Shown here: positions 17,774 to 26,200 of the stretch, piece by piece
How positions within the stretch are numbered: the first letter of the stretch is position 1
Layout: the number at the start of each line of letters is the position of its first letter
Origin: Poriferisodalis sp965204195
Lineage (GTDB): Bacteria > Actinomycetota > Acidimicrobiia > Acidimicrobiales > Poriferisodalaceae
Direction of reading: 5' to 3'
Length of the DNA stretch: 64,000 bases
Assembly (NCBI RefSeq): GCF_965204195.1
Contig: NZ_OZ241975.1
Span: 3,224,001 to 3,288,000 of the forward strand
Program-made: the position numbers and the translations under genes
Notes under the pieces: model-generated
The model's input: only the letters and a program-made list of their open reading frames with translations
The model's database searches: none
What the model was told of the DNA's origin: nothing

Positions 17774-19183
17774 ATGTTCACAGCGATGAAACTGCAGAAC
17801 TTCAAGTCTTGGGCAAATACCGGTGAACTTCGCCTCGCACCCATCACCGGTTTCTTCGGCGCCAATAGCTCAGGCAAGTCCAGCCTGCTACATTCGTTCG
17901 TCTTGATGAAACAAACTGCACAGTCAAACGACATCAGTAGCGCGCTTAACCTCAGCGGTCATCACTCAATAATCGACTTTGGTAACCTGTCACAAGTATG
18001 TCATGGCAACCTTCTCAGTAATCTGGGAATGATGTTCACTTGGGATGTTCCACCACTTGACGCCGCGCTAGCACTACTCACCTCTCACAGTCCTCCAACC
18101 ACCAGCGACTTCAACGAAGCGTATAGCAGCATCCTGCTTCAGGACGACGTGCAGTTTCAGTTCCTTATGCCAGCCTTGGGTGGTCACGCCAAAAGTTTGC
18201 GATATCAATCAGGGCCCGGCGTCATCGAGTACGCAGAAACTAGCGGACCTACGTTGCCAGAGAGCCACAGGTACCAATTGCGCATGATCGCCGATGAGTC
18301 GAGTCCGCCCGACGAGTATATGGAGCACAGCTATTCGGAGTTACCGCCGCCCATAAAGTGCTACGGGTTCTCAAGCGAGGCACGCACGGCTACCAACGCG
18401 TCCTCAATACTCAGGTCACTGGAGCACTCATTCGAGCTTCAGTTCCTTCAACGATTGTTCTATTTGGGGCCCCTCAGACAGAGAGCAGCACGCACATACT
18501 TGTGGCAGCAATCTGCGCCATTCGATGTGGGCAGTGATGGCTCGCTTGCAATACAGGCTCTGCTGGCAGCACGCGATCGCGGACGTATCAACGCGCGGCA
18601 GGTACCAGACGATACAAGCCCGGCTGAACCGATTGCTGTCGACGAACACGTTGCACAGTGGCTACGTGAATTAGGGTTGGCAGAAGTCTTCGAGATTCGC
18701 AAGTTAGGCGACAATGATCGCTATGAAGCACTGATCCGAGCGACCCGCGCCGCACGCCCGATATCGCTGACTGATGTCGGATTCGGTGTTTCACAGGTAC
18801 TGCCTGTACTCGTTCTCTTGGCTTACGCACCCGAAGGCGCAGTAGTGCTCCTTGAGCAACCGGAAATGCATCTACACCCTGCGTCACAGTCTCGGCTCGC
18901 TGACATTCTACTAGAAGCGGCCAAGGTGCGGAAGCTTCAGATTCTCGTCGAGAGTCACAGTGAGCACCTGTTGACCCGGCTGCAACGACGTATCGCCGAA
19001 GGCAGTGCCAGCAAGGACGACATGGCGCTCTATTTCTGTAGTCATGATGGCCGAGAATCGACTGCTATTCCGTTGGAAGTGAATGACTTCGGCGAAATCG
19101 GCAATTGGCCGCCAGAGTTCTTTGGAGACGCTTCAGGTGAAGCTGTGGCGATGGTCGAAGCGCGGACGTATCGCGCAGAATGA
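17774..19183 (+). CDS. OLD-like AAA/ABC-type ATPase with DUF3696 C-terminus
   Basis: A 469-residue SMC/ABC-type ATPase. Walker A is GANSSGKS at residues 29-36, Walker B is VVLLEQPEMHLHP near 356-368, and the H-loop is VESHSEHLL near 391. The last 50 residues (PLEVNDFGEIGNWPPEFFGD) are the DUF3696 signature. These ATPases are related to OLD, Septu PtuA and PARIS AriA, which sense phage or DNA and control a partner nuclease. Codon use is clearly less GC-rich than in the flanking genes. The ATG was chosen because the fold begins at once (MFTAMKLQNFKSW); the longer frame has no homology. A PIN-like nuclease follows after 29 bases. Confidence 0.85.
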   Translation: MFTAMKLQNFKSWANTGELRLAPITGFFGANSSGKSSLLHSFVLMKQTAQSNDISSALNLSGHHSIIDFGNLSQVCHGNLLSNLGMMFTWDVPPLDAALALLTSHSPPTTSDFNEAYSSILLQDDVQFQFLMPALGGHAKSLRYQSGPGVIEYAETSGPTLPESHRYQLRMIADESSPPDEYMEHSYSELPPPIKCYGFSSEARTATNASSILRSLEHSFELQFLQRLFYLGPLRQRAARTYLWQQSAPFDVGSDGSLAIQALLAARDRGRINARQVPDDTSPAEPIAVDEHVAQWLRELGLAEVFEIRKLGDNDRYEALIRATRAARPISLTDVGFGVSQVLPVLVLLAYAPEGAVVLLEQPEMHLHPASQSRLADILLEAAKVRKLQILVESHSEHLLTRLQRRIAEGSASKDDMALYFCSHDGRESTAIPLEVNDFGEIGNWPPEFFGDASGEAVAMVEARTYRAE

Positions 19184-19212
19184 TCGACTAATCGCCCGCA
19201 CCACCATTGAGC

Positions 19213-19701
19213 ATGGATCTTCAAGTCATCGACACCAACGTGCTCGTTGCCGCAAACGGCACTATCGACACGCATGCAGACAGCTCGTGCCAGCTGACTT
19301 GCGCACAACGGTTGCAGGCGACTCAGGACAACGCTGCCCTCGTCTTGGATGCACAGCAGAACATCATGCGCGAGTACCAGCGACTGGTTGGTGCTGGAAG
19401 TCCCAACTCGCCAGCCAAGCGGTTCTTCGTGTGGGCATCGCGAACGGCTCCGAGACTCGATGTGCAGTTGACACCCCACGCGACGCGGACCTTCACTGAA
19501 TTTCCTGCGAGCGAAGGCCTCCGAGGCTTCGATCCAGACGATCGCATGTTCGTCGCAGCGGCCGCTGTCGCTTCGCAGTCCGGTCCGACAGTCCTTGCCA
19601 ACGCGCTCGACAACGACTACGCCGAACACCAAACAGCTCTTCAGGAGGCCGGCATCCGGGTTGACGAACTCTGCCCGCAACACATCAAGGTCGAGCCATA
19701 A
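19213..19701 (+). CDS. PIN-like nuclease partner of the DUF3696 ATPase
   Basis: A 162-residue protein with a PIN layout: D7 in VIDTNVLVAANG, E54 in MREYQRL, the acidic cluster FDPDDRMFVAAA (D107-D110), and a late Asp in NALDNDYAEH (D133/D135). These could coordinate Mg2+ for RNA cleavage. It lies 29 bases after the ATPase on the same strand, so the two form an operon. An in-frame TTG six bases upstream is an alternative start. By analogy with ATPase-plus-nuclease defence pairs it may be the effector. That role is inference. Confidence 0.75.
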   Translation: MDLQVIDTNVLVAANGTIDTHADSSCQLTCAQRLQATQDNAALVLDAQQNIMREYQRLVGAGSPNSPAKRFFVWASRTAPRLDVQLTPHATRTFTEFPASEGLRGFDPDDRMFVAAAAVASQSGPTVLANALDNDYAEHQTALQEAGIRVDELCPQHIKVEP

Positions 19702-19730
19702 CCGCACAGTCACACGGAGTTCCCGACATC

Positions 19731-19842
19731 GCAGCCACCGCAGCCCTGCGCGACTTCGCCTACTCCATGTAGCTGCCGAGCCGCGGCGGCGGTGCTCACG
19801 GCGGACTCACCGAATGCTCAGAGGCCCAAGACTCGGGCGGCG
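19731..19842 (+). repeat. Right border duplication of accessory island A
   Basis: This contains a relic of the hydrolase 3' end (AATAALRDFAYSM stop at 19772) followed by the true 3' end of the amidohydrolase. It matches 15703-15799 with gaps and many substitutions, roughly three quarters identical by eye. Confidence 0.8.
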
Positions 19843-20699
19843 TTGTCGCGCAGGTACTTGCGCTCGATGTGCGGCGGCAGTTCCCAGCCGGCCACGATGC
19901 GGCGCAGGTCGGTGAGCGGGCCGCAGTTGGGATAGACGCTGCCGAACAGGATCTGGTCGGGAAGCTGGCGGGCCAGCGCGGTCACGTAGTCCTCCGAGCC
20001 GGGGAACCCGTAGTGGACGTACTGGCCGGGCACGATCACCACGTTGGGCTGCTTGTAGGCCACGCCCAGCGTCTCGCGGACGTACGGCCAACCGCCGTGC
20101 TGGATCGAGATGGTGAGGCCCCCGAAGTCGGTGGCGACGTGGTCGGCGTATTCCGGGCGGCAGTCGTCTTGGTACGGCCCGAGCAGGCAGCTCATGGTGG
20201 TGGACACGATCAGCCCGAGGCGCTGCGCCTCCTCGTAGATCGGGTAGAGATCGCGATCGTCGAACCGGCGGCTGATCTGGGCGGTGGACGGATCGACCGT
20301 GACGCCGCGCATGCCCTGGCGGGCCAGCTCGCCGACGGCGGACACTGCGGCCTCGACATCGCTGGGCTCGACCGAGCCGAACCCCACGAATCGATCCGGA
20401 TGCTCCGAGACGATCTGGCGGATCTCGGCGGAGCCGGTGGGATCCAGCCCGCGGATGCCCGTCGGCCCGGGCACGCCGATGACGCCCAGTGCAATGCCGG
20501 CCTCGTCCATCTCGGCGAACATCAGGTCGCGCGACTGGGCCTCGAAGCTGGGGCACGGCTCGAGACCCATCCGCTCGAGGTAGTGATAGGTGGTCTCGGG
20601 CGTCCAGCTGCGCGCCCCGATCGGCCGGAACCGGAAGTCGATGACGGCGATGTCGTCCCTGTCACCACCGTCGGCCGGAGGACTCCCGTCGTCGGGCAC
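19818..20699 (-). CDS. Amidohydrolase family protein (amidohydrolase 2 type)
   Basis: A 293-residue metal-dependent hydrolase/decarboxylase of the amidohydrolase-2 group (ACMSD-like). IDFRFRP replaces the usual HxH metal motif near the N-terminus. SIQHGGWPYV holds a likely metal-binding His, FGSVYPNCGP the C-terminal segment, and the end RDNAARVLGL is typical. The first HxH is therefore lacking, which argues for altered metal binding. The GTG at 20699 was chosen because the upstream frame overlaps the quinone oxidoreductase gene. It is last in a three-gene minus-strand operon. Confidence 0.8.
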   Translation of the reverse strand: MPDDGSPPADGGDRDDIAVIDFRFRPIGARSWTPETTYHYLERMGLEPCPSFEAQSRDLMFAEMDEAGIALGVIGVPGPTGIRGLDPTGSAEIRQIVSEHPDRFVGFGSVEPSDVEAAVSAVGELARQGMRGVTVDPSTAQISRRFDDRDLYPIYEEAQRLGLIVSTTMSCLLGPYQDDCRPEYADHVATDFGGLTISIQHGGWPYVRETLGVAYKQPNVVIVPGQYVHYGFPGSEDYVTALARQLPDQILFGSVYPNCGPLTDLRRIVAGWELPPHIERKYLRDNAARVLGL

Positions 20700-20710
20700 G
20701 GCAGCGATGC

Positions 20711-21730
20711 TCAGACCGGCGCGTCGGCGGTGATGACGATCTTGCCGAAGAAGCGACGCTCCTCCATGGCCCGGTGCGCTTGCACGCCCTCGGGCAGCGG
20801 CACCAGCGAATCGATGACCGGCACCAGCTCGCGTGTCTGCACCATCCGCAGCAGCTCGTCGAGATCGCTGCGCTGCCACCCGTTGGAGCCTCGGATGTCC
20901 ATCTCGGCGGTCCAGATGAACCGCAGGTCGGTCGGCGGGTCGTAGCCGGCGGTAGCGCCGCAGGTGAGCACGCGCCCTCCCTGGCGCACACAGCGCAGCG
21001 AACGGGCCCAGGTGTCGCCGCCGGTGAAGTTGACGACCACGTCGTAGCCGCCCCCGCCGAAAAGGCCGCCGGTCTGCTCGCGGCAGTACCGGGCGATGTC
21101 GACTTCGGAGTAATTGATGGTCTCATCGGCACCGAGATCGGCGAGGCGCTGGCACTTCTCGTCGCTTCCTGCGGCGGCGATCACCTTGGCGCCGCGCATC
21201 TTCGAGATCAGCAGCGCGCTGGTGCCCACTCCCCCGCTGGCGCCCAGGATCAGCACCGAGTCGTCGGGGCCGACCTCGCCGCGGGTGATCATCATCCGGT
21301 GTGCGGTGCCGTAGGCCACCGGCAGGCACGAAGCATCTTCATAGGAAACGTCTTCGTGCAGCGGGATCAGCTGGCTCGCTGCGACCACGACGTACTCGGC
21401 GTACGCGCCCCACAGCGTGTCGCCGATCATGGAGAACTTGCCGGTGCCGCGGTCCCACCGCACGGGGTCCACGAGCACCCGGTCGCCCACCGACCATCCC
21501 TCGACGTCGGACCCGAACTCGGCCACCTGCCCGGCGGCGTCGCAACCAGGAATGCCGGGCAGCGGCACCTTGATGCCTGGCATGCCCCGGCGGGTGAACA
21601 CGTCGTGGTAGTTGAGCGAGCAGGCCCGCACCGCTATCCGGACCTCGCCGGGCTGCAGCTCGGGCGTGTCGATGTCGCGGTACGCCAGCACGTCGATATC
21701 GCCGTGCTCGTCGAAGACGATTGCCTTCAT
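20711..21730 (-). CDS. Zinc-type alcohol dehydrogenase/quinone oxidoreductase (MDR family)
   Basis: A 339-residue medium-chain dehydrogenase. The N-terminal GroES-like fold begins MKAIVFDEHGDID and contains VRACSLNYHDVFTRRGMPG and PGIPGCDAAGQV. The cofactor loop is ILGASGGVGTSA. Catalytic-zinc Cys/His ligands are only partly retained, so a quinone-reductase or zinc-free type is possible. It sits between the enoyl-CoA hydratase and amidohydrolase genes on the same strand, with 11-36 base gaps, so all three are probably one transcript for an acyl or ring-cleavage pathway. Confidence 0.88.
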   Translation of the reverse strand: MKAIVFDEHGDIDVLAYRDIDTPELQPGEVRIAVRACSLNYHDVFTRRGMPGIKVPLPGIPGCDAAGQVAEFGSDVEGWSVGDRVLVDPVRWDRGTGKFSMIGDTLWGAYAEYVVVAASQLIPLHEDVSYEDASCLPVAYGTAHRMMITRGEVGPDDSVLILGASGGVGTSALLISKMRGAKVIAAAGSDEKCQRLADLGADETINYSEVDIARYCREQTGGLFGGGGYDVVVNFTGGDTWARSLRCVRQGGRVLTCGATAGYDPPTDLRFIWTAEMDIRGSNGWQRSDLDELLRMVQTRELVPVIDSLVPLPEGVQAHRAMEERRFFGKIVITADAPV

Positions 21731-21766
21731 CACTGAGTCCCCATGTTGCTGGCTGTCATTCCTGTT

Positions 21767-22489
21767 TCAGGTCGCTGCGGCGCGGTCTCGTTCGATTGAG
21801 GCGTCCATTTCAGCCAGCACATCGCCGCGTAGCGCCGTCACTGTGCCGGCATAGGCACGGGAATCCAGAGTCTCGGCTAGCTCTGCTGCTACCACGAGCG
21901 CCCTGTCCACCACCGACTCGGGGCTGACGGCTTCGTCCAAGAACCCCGCCTCAGTCGCGCCTGATCCGTCCAGCAGGCGTGCGTTGGCCACGCAGCGCTG
22001 CAGGTGACGCCGCGACAGCCGTTCCTTGGAGATGGTCATGGCCCAGTCGGGCAGCGTCAGCGCGATCGCCACTTCGTTCAAGCCGATCTTGACCGGCGCG
22101 TCGGGTCCGACGCGGTGGTCGCAGCCGAGCAGCAGCAGGGCGCCGGCGGCGACCGCGTGGCCGGTGCAGGCCGCCACCACCGGCACCGATGCGCCATAGG
22201 CCCTCCGCACCATCGCGCCGCCCGCCGAAACGAGCTCGCCGATCGCAGCACGGTCGCCGCCGCGGATCACGTTGAGATCGAAGCCCGCGAAGAACGCCCG
22301 ATCATTGCCAGCGATGACCACCGCCCCGATCTCATCGTCTGCCTCCGCAATGCCGATCTGGGCATCGAGCGCCGCAAGCATCGGCACCGAGAAGGCATTG
22401 GCCTTGCCGTCATCCACCCGGACAAGCAGCACATCGCCGTGCCGCTCTGCCGAAACCGTGCCGTTCCCGTTGTCTGCTGTAGCGCTCAT
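21767..22489 (-). CDS. Enoyl-CoA hydratase/isomerase family protein
   Basis: A 240-residue crotonase. Key segments are VVIAGNDRAFFAGFDLNV (first oxyanion strand) and VAACTGHAVAAGALLLLGCDHRV (second). The usual catalytic Glu pair is not obvious (NEVAIALTLPDW has one Glu), so isomerase or another crotonase activity is possible. The chosen start MSATADNG avoids an N-terminal extension that runs into the upstream duplicated sequence. First gene of the minus-strand operon. Confidence 0.85.
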   Translation of the reverse strand: MSATADNGNGTVSAERHGDVLLVRVDDGKANAFSVPMLAALDAQIGIAEADDEIGAVVIAGNDRAFFAGFDLNVIRGGDRAAIGELVSAGGAMVRRAYGASVPVVAACTGHAVAAGALLLLGCDHRVGPDAPVKIGLNEVAIALTLPDWAMTISKERLSRRHLQRCVANARLLDGSGATEAGFLDEAVSPESVVDRALVVAAELAETLDSRAYAGTVTALRGDVLAEMDASIERDRAAAT

Positions 22490-22525
22490 CGCGCGAATGG
22501 TACGGCTGCCAAATGGCACCGTGCA

Positions 22526-22614
22526 CGGCCTCGTGCCCACCCCGCAGTCTCGGCATCGACGACCAGCGTCGGCCTCGACCCGATGTCACGGGGCTTCTGT
22601 TCGGCGCAGCAGCC
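22526..22614 (+). repeat. Left border duplication of accessory island B
   Basis: This matches 28488-28577 over about 90 bases, with the last 25 identical (core GGGGCTTCTGTTCGGCGCAG) and weaker similarity before that. The copies lie just upstream of the enoyl-CoA hydratase gene on one side and the P450 gene on the other, and enclose the surface-protein genes. The rest of the 350-base gap from 22490 shows only this repeat and the G tract. Confidence 0.85.
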
Positions 22615-22807
22615 ATGTGCTCACCGCAGCCCCTGCCCTTGGCGAGCGCCTGCGACACTCGACACGGAGCGTGCGCCTAACGGCATCGCCGCGACGCTAG
22701 CCGGATGACGGTGACCGTCTCGAGCGTCGCGCTCGCCGGTTGACACATTCGGCGCGGTTGGCTACGTTGCGCCGCTCGTGACGGCCGAATGCGCATCTAA
22801 CCTGTCC

Positions 22808-22822
22808 GGGGGGGGGGGGGGG
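22808..22822. repeat. 15-base G homopolymer upstream of the pilin-like/surface-protein operon
   Basis: Fifteen G residues. The frame opened by the GTG at 22778 crosses the tract and stops immediately after it. With 14 bases that frame continues without a stop into the pilin-like gene. This is a contingency-locus arrangement or a base-calling artefact. Confidence 0.95.
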
Positions 22823-22838
22823 TAGTCGCGTAGCAGCC

Positions 22839-23291
22839 GTGCTGCTGCGCCGGCGGCGCGGCGCGGTGTCGGGGCGGGGATGCGCCCGGTGTGGGGGCTG
22901 TTGGGACGAGTCGGGTGTGGTGAGCCTGGGCTGGTTGCTGGTGGCGGCTGCTGTGGCGTCGGTTGCTGCTGCGGGCGTGGTGACGGTGCGGTCGGTGGTG
23001 GGCGCTGCGGGCGAGTCGGTGGCGGGCCACAGCGCGCGTTTGGCGGCGGCGAATCTGTGGGCGTCGGAGATTCATCGCGAGGCGCAGGCGTCGGCGCCGG
23101 GCGATGCCGATGAGGCCGATCGGCTGAACAGGCGACTGGGGTCGCGTTGCGGGCGGGTGCCGCTGGTGTTCGCAGATGCCGGCGGCACGACGCGCTGGAA
23201 GCCGGGCATTTTCGCGGGCCGCCCGGGGAATGCGTCGGATCCGCCGAGGTGGGCGGCGTTGCCGTCGTGCGCGTTCTTGGGTCCGCGGTGA
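22839..23291 (+). CDS. Pilin/TadE-like single-membrane-helix protein
   Basis: A 150-residue protein. A basic N-terminus is followed by CWDESGVVSLGWLLVAAAVASVAAAGVV. An acidic residue ahead of a Ser-Leu-rich hydrophobic helix resembles a prepilin or TadE-type N-domain. The remainder is soluble, with two Cys in the C-terminal half. The start is uncertain: no clear ribosome site precedes the GTG used, and a 15-G tract lies just upstream. The stop overlaps the start of the next gene (GTGA), so the two are translationally coupled. Confidence 0.65.
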   Translation: MLLRRRRGAVSGRGCARCGGCWDESGVVSLGWLLVAAAVASVAAAGVVTVRSVVGAAGESVAGHSARLAAANLWASEIHREAQASAPGDADEADRLNRRLGSRCGRVPLVFADAGGTTRWKPGIFAGRPGNASDPPRWAALPSCAFLGPR

Positions 23292-26200
23292 GGGGCCGGT
23301 TGGGGCTGGCAGCGGCCGCGGTGCTGGTTGCGGTGGGGGTGCTGATGCCGGTGCCCTCCGCAGCGGATGGGGGCGGAACCGCCGAGGGGGCGACGTCGGC
23401 GACTGCGCAGTGCGCGCGGGGTTATGTGTACGACTCGGGCAGCGGCGACTGCCACAAGCGCGAGACGGGGCCTGCGGCCGCTGCGTGCCCGGCGAGGATC
23501 GGCGGCCATGCGGTGGAGGTGTCGGGCAGCGGGTGCGTGACCAGCTCTGCGCACTCGATGCTGCCGGTCTATGGGTGCGACACGGCGCAGGGATGGGCGC
23601 TGGCGGGCGACCCGCCCTATTGTCAGCGCGTCGTGACCCGCAAGGTGTCCACGCGCCGTACGGTCACCGACATGGTCCACTACAGCCAGACCTACACCGT
23701 GCGTGTCGCGACCGTGGTGACTGAGCATGTGCGCTATGCGGTGCGCAAGCGGGTGCCGCCGTTGACAGTGCGGGTGCGGGTGCCGCCGCTCACCAGGACC
23801 TACATGGGCATGGAGACCTACACCTACACCGCGCGGGTGCGCTACTGCGCGAAATGGGGCGTGGTGCTGGGCCAGTCGGTGTGCACCAAGCACAGCTACC
23901 GCAACGAGCAGCGCACCGGAGTGCGCGAGACGCTGCACGTCGAGCCGGCGTACCACTACGAGAACCGGCCTGCGTACAACTATCGCACCGAGATGGTGTG
24001 CTGCAAGCCGGTGACCCGCACCGAGTACCACGACGAGACCCGCACCCGTCAGGTGTGCTGCCGGCCGGTGACCCGCACCGTCACCACCACGCGCACCGTG
24101 CGTGACACGCAGTCTGCGGTGCCGTCCGCGGCATGCACCGTCGCGGGCTATGCGATGAACTCGTCGTCGAGGTGCGAGCGGCCCGCCGGCGCCCGCCTCG
24201 GCGCGGTCGCCTACAGCTGCGCTGCGGGCTGGACGGCAGTCTCGGGCGACCCCAGCACCTGCGAGCGCACCCTCACCGGTGACCCGCGATGGACATGCGC
24301 CGCTGGCCAGTCGATCGACCGGGCCACCACGCCGCCGCACTGCCACCCCGACCCAGACGACGACACCGACGACACCGACACCGACGGCACCGGCACCGGC
24401 ACCGGCACCGGCACCGACGATGACACCGACGATGACACCGACGATGACACCGACGGTGGCGACGGCGACGACTGCTCGGAGGCGCTGGGCGTGCTGGGCT
24501 CGGGGACGGTGACGCGCAGCGGGGTGTGGGCTGCGGGCTGCGAGTCGTCCCAAAAGCACACCGACCAGGTGCCGTACTGGGCGTACAGCTACACGCTCTC
24601 GGTGACCGCCGCGGCGACGCTCGACATCGACGCGGCCTCGGCGGGGGACCCCCACGTGTACGTCACCAGCAGCGACGGCACGGTGGCCGGCTCCGATGAC
24701 GACTCGGGCCCTGACGGCCGCGACAGCCGCATCCGCGGCCTGTCGCTCACAGCGGGCGCCTACACGATCGAGGTCACCACCGGCACCGAGCGCGCCACCG
24801 GCACATTCACCCTCACCCTCACCACGACCTTCGACGAGCCCCCGGTCGTCATCACCGATCTCGCCGACGGCACCGGCCACGGCGCAGCAGGAACGACGGT
24901 GAGCGCGTCTGACGAGTTCACCGTCGAGCCCGCCGCCGCGGCCTGCACCGCCACCGCTGCGGCTGCGGGGGCGAAGCCGAAGGTGACCGCGGGCCCGGCT
25001 GCGGACAAGCGCGTCGTGTCACTGGCTCTGGCAGTGCCGTTCAGCCACACCGTCACCGTCGCCTGCGACGCGCCGGGCCGCTCGCGCGCTGCCGCCCGGG
25101 CGACCCTGGCGGGGCGCCTGCGGGCGGTGTCGGTCACCGGCCTGGACGACGCCGCTCCCGCCGACGGCGCCAGCTACGCGCTGGACAGGTTCACCGTCAG
25201 TCCCGCCTCCGCGCGCTGCGTCGGCACCGCGGCGGGCCGCGGGGCGGGCACACCGTGGGTCAGCAGCCTGTCCGCGACACGCACCGTGGTCGTGCTCCTG
25301 CGGCCCGGCGCCGCCGCGGTCGTCACCGTCACCTGCACCGCCCCCGGACACAGCCCCGGCACCGCCAGCGCACTGTTCTCCACCCAGCTGCCCTGCAACG
25401 ACCACCTCGGCACCCTCGCCGCCGCGCGGACGGTCCGCAGCGGCACCATCACCGCCGACGCTGCCTGCATCTCCGCGAAGCGCAGCCCCGGCACCCACTA
25501 CGCACGCCGCCACACCTTCACACTCGGCGCGCCCGGGTGGGTCACCGTCGACCTCGCCAAGACCACCACGAGCAGCCTCGACCCCTACGTGCTGCTGCTC
25601 AACGGTCACAGCAGCGACGGCTCAGGCACCGCGCTCGCCAGCGACGACAACTCCGGCACAGGCACCGACAGCCGCATCGCTCGCAGGTTCCTCCAGCCCG
25701 GCCCCTACACGATCGAGGCCACCACCTCGGGTCCCGACGGCCGAGGCGCCTACCGGCTGACCATTGCCGTCGACTACCGCATCACGATCACCGGCCAGCC
25801 CGAGAAGCTGATCGGCGAGGTCGGCAAGCCGATCACGGGCTCGTGGTCCTACAGCCCGGCCGCTGCGAGGCTGTCGGTCGCGTCGGCGGTCCCCGGCGGA
25901 ATCACCGCGAGGGCGTACGGCGACAGCGGCGACGCGTCGCTGGTCGCGGTCGCGACCCGCGCCGGCGACTACACCGTCACCGTCAAATACGCCAACGGGC
26001 CCCGCACCCGCACCCAGCCCACCACTGTCACCGCGGTGGTCGTGGACCGCAGCTGCGCCCACAGCGACGGGCACCGGGCGCGTCGGGTGCATCACCACGA
26101 CCCCGGCCGCGGCCACACCAACTGCCAAGCCCACACCCCGCCCGCGTGCAAGAACGCGTATTCCAACCCTTGGATCCCCGGCCACGAGCACCTGTCGCGC

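Noticed and set aside
17428..17934. Minus-strand 168-codon frame overlapping the ATPase start
   Set aside because: It overlaps the Walker A region of the ATPase and has no motif or ribosome site.
23072..24880. 602-codon antisense frame over the secreted protein
   Set aside because: Arg/His/Ala/Val low-complexity translation, a mirror of the repetitive secreted-protein gene.
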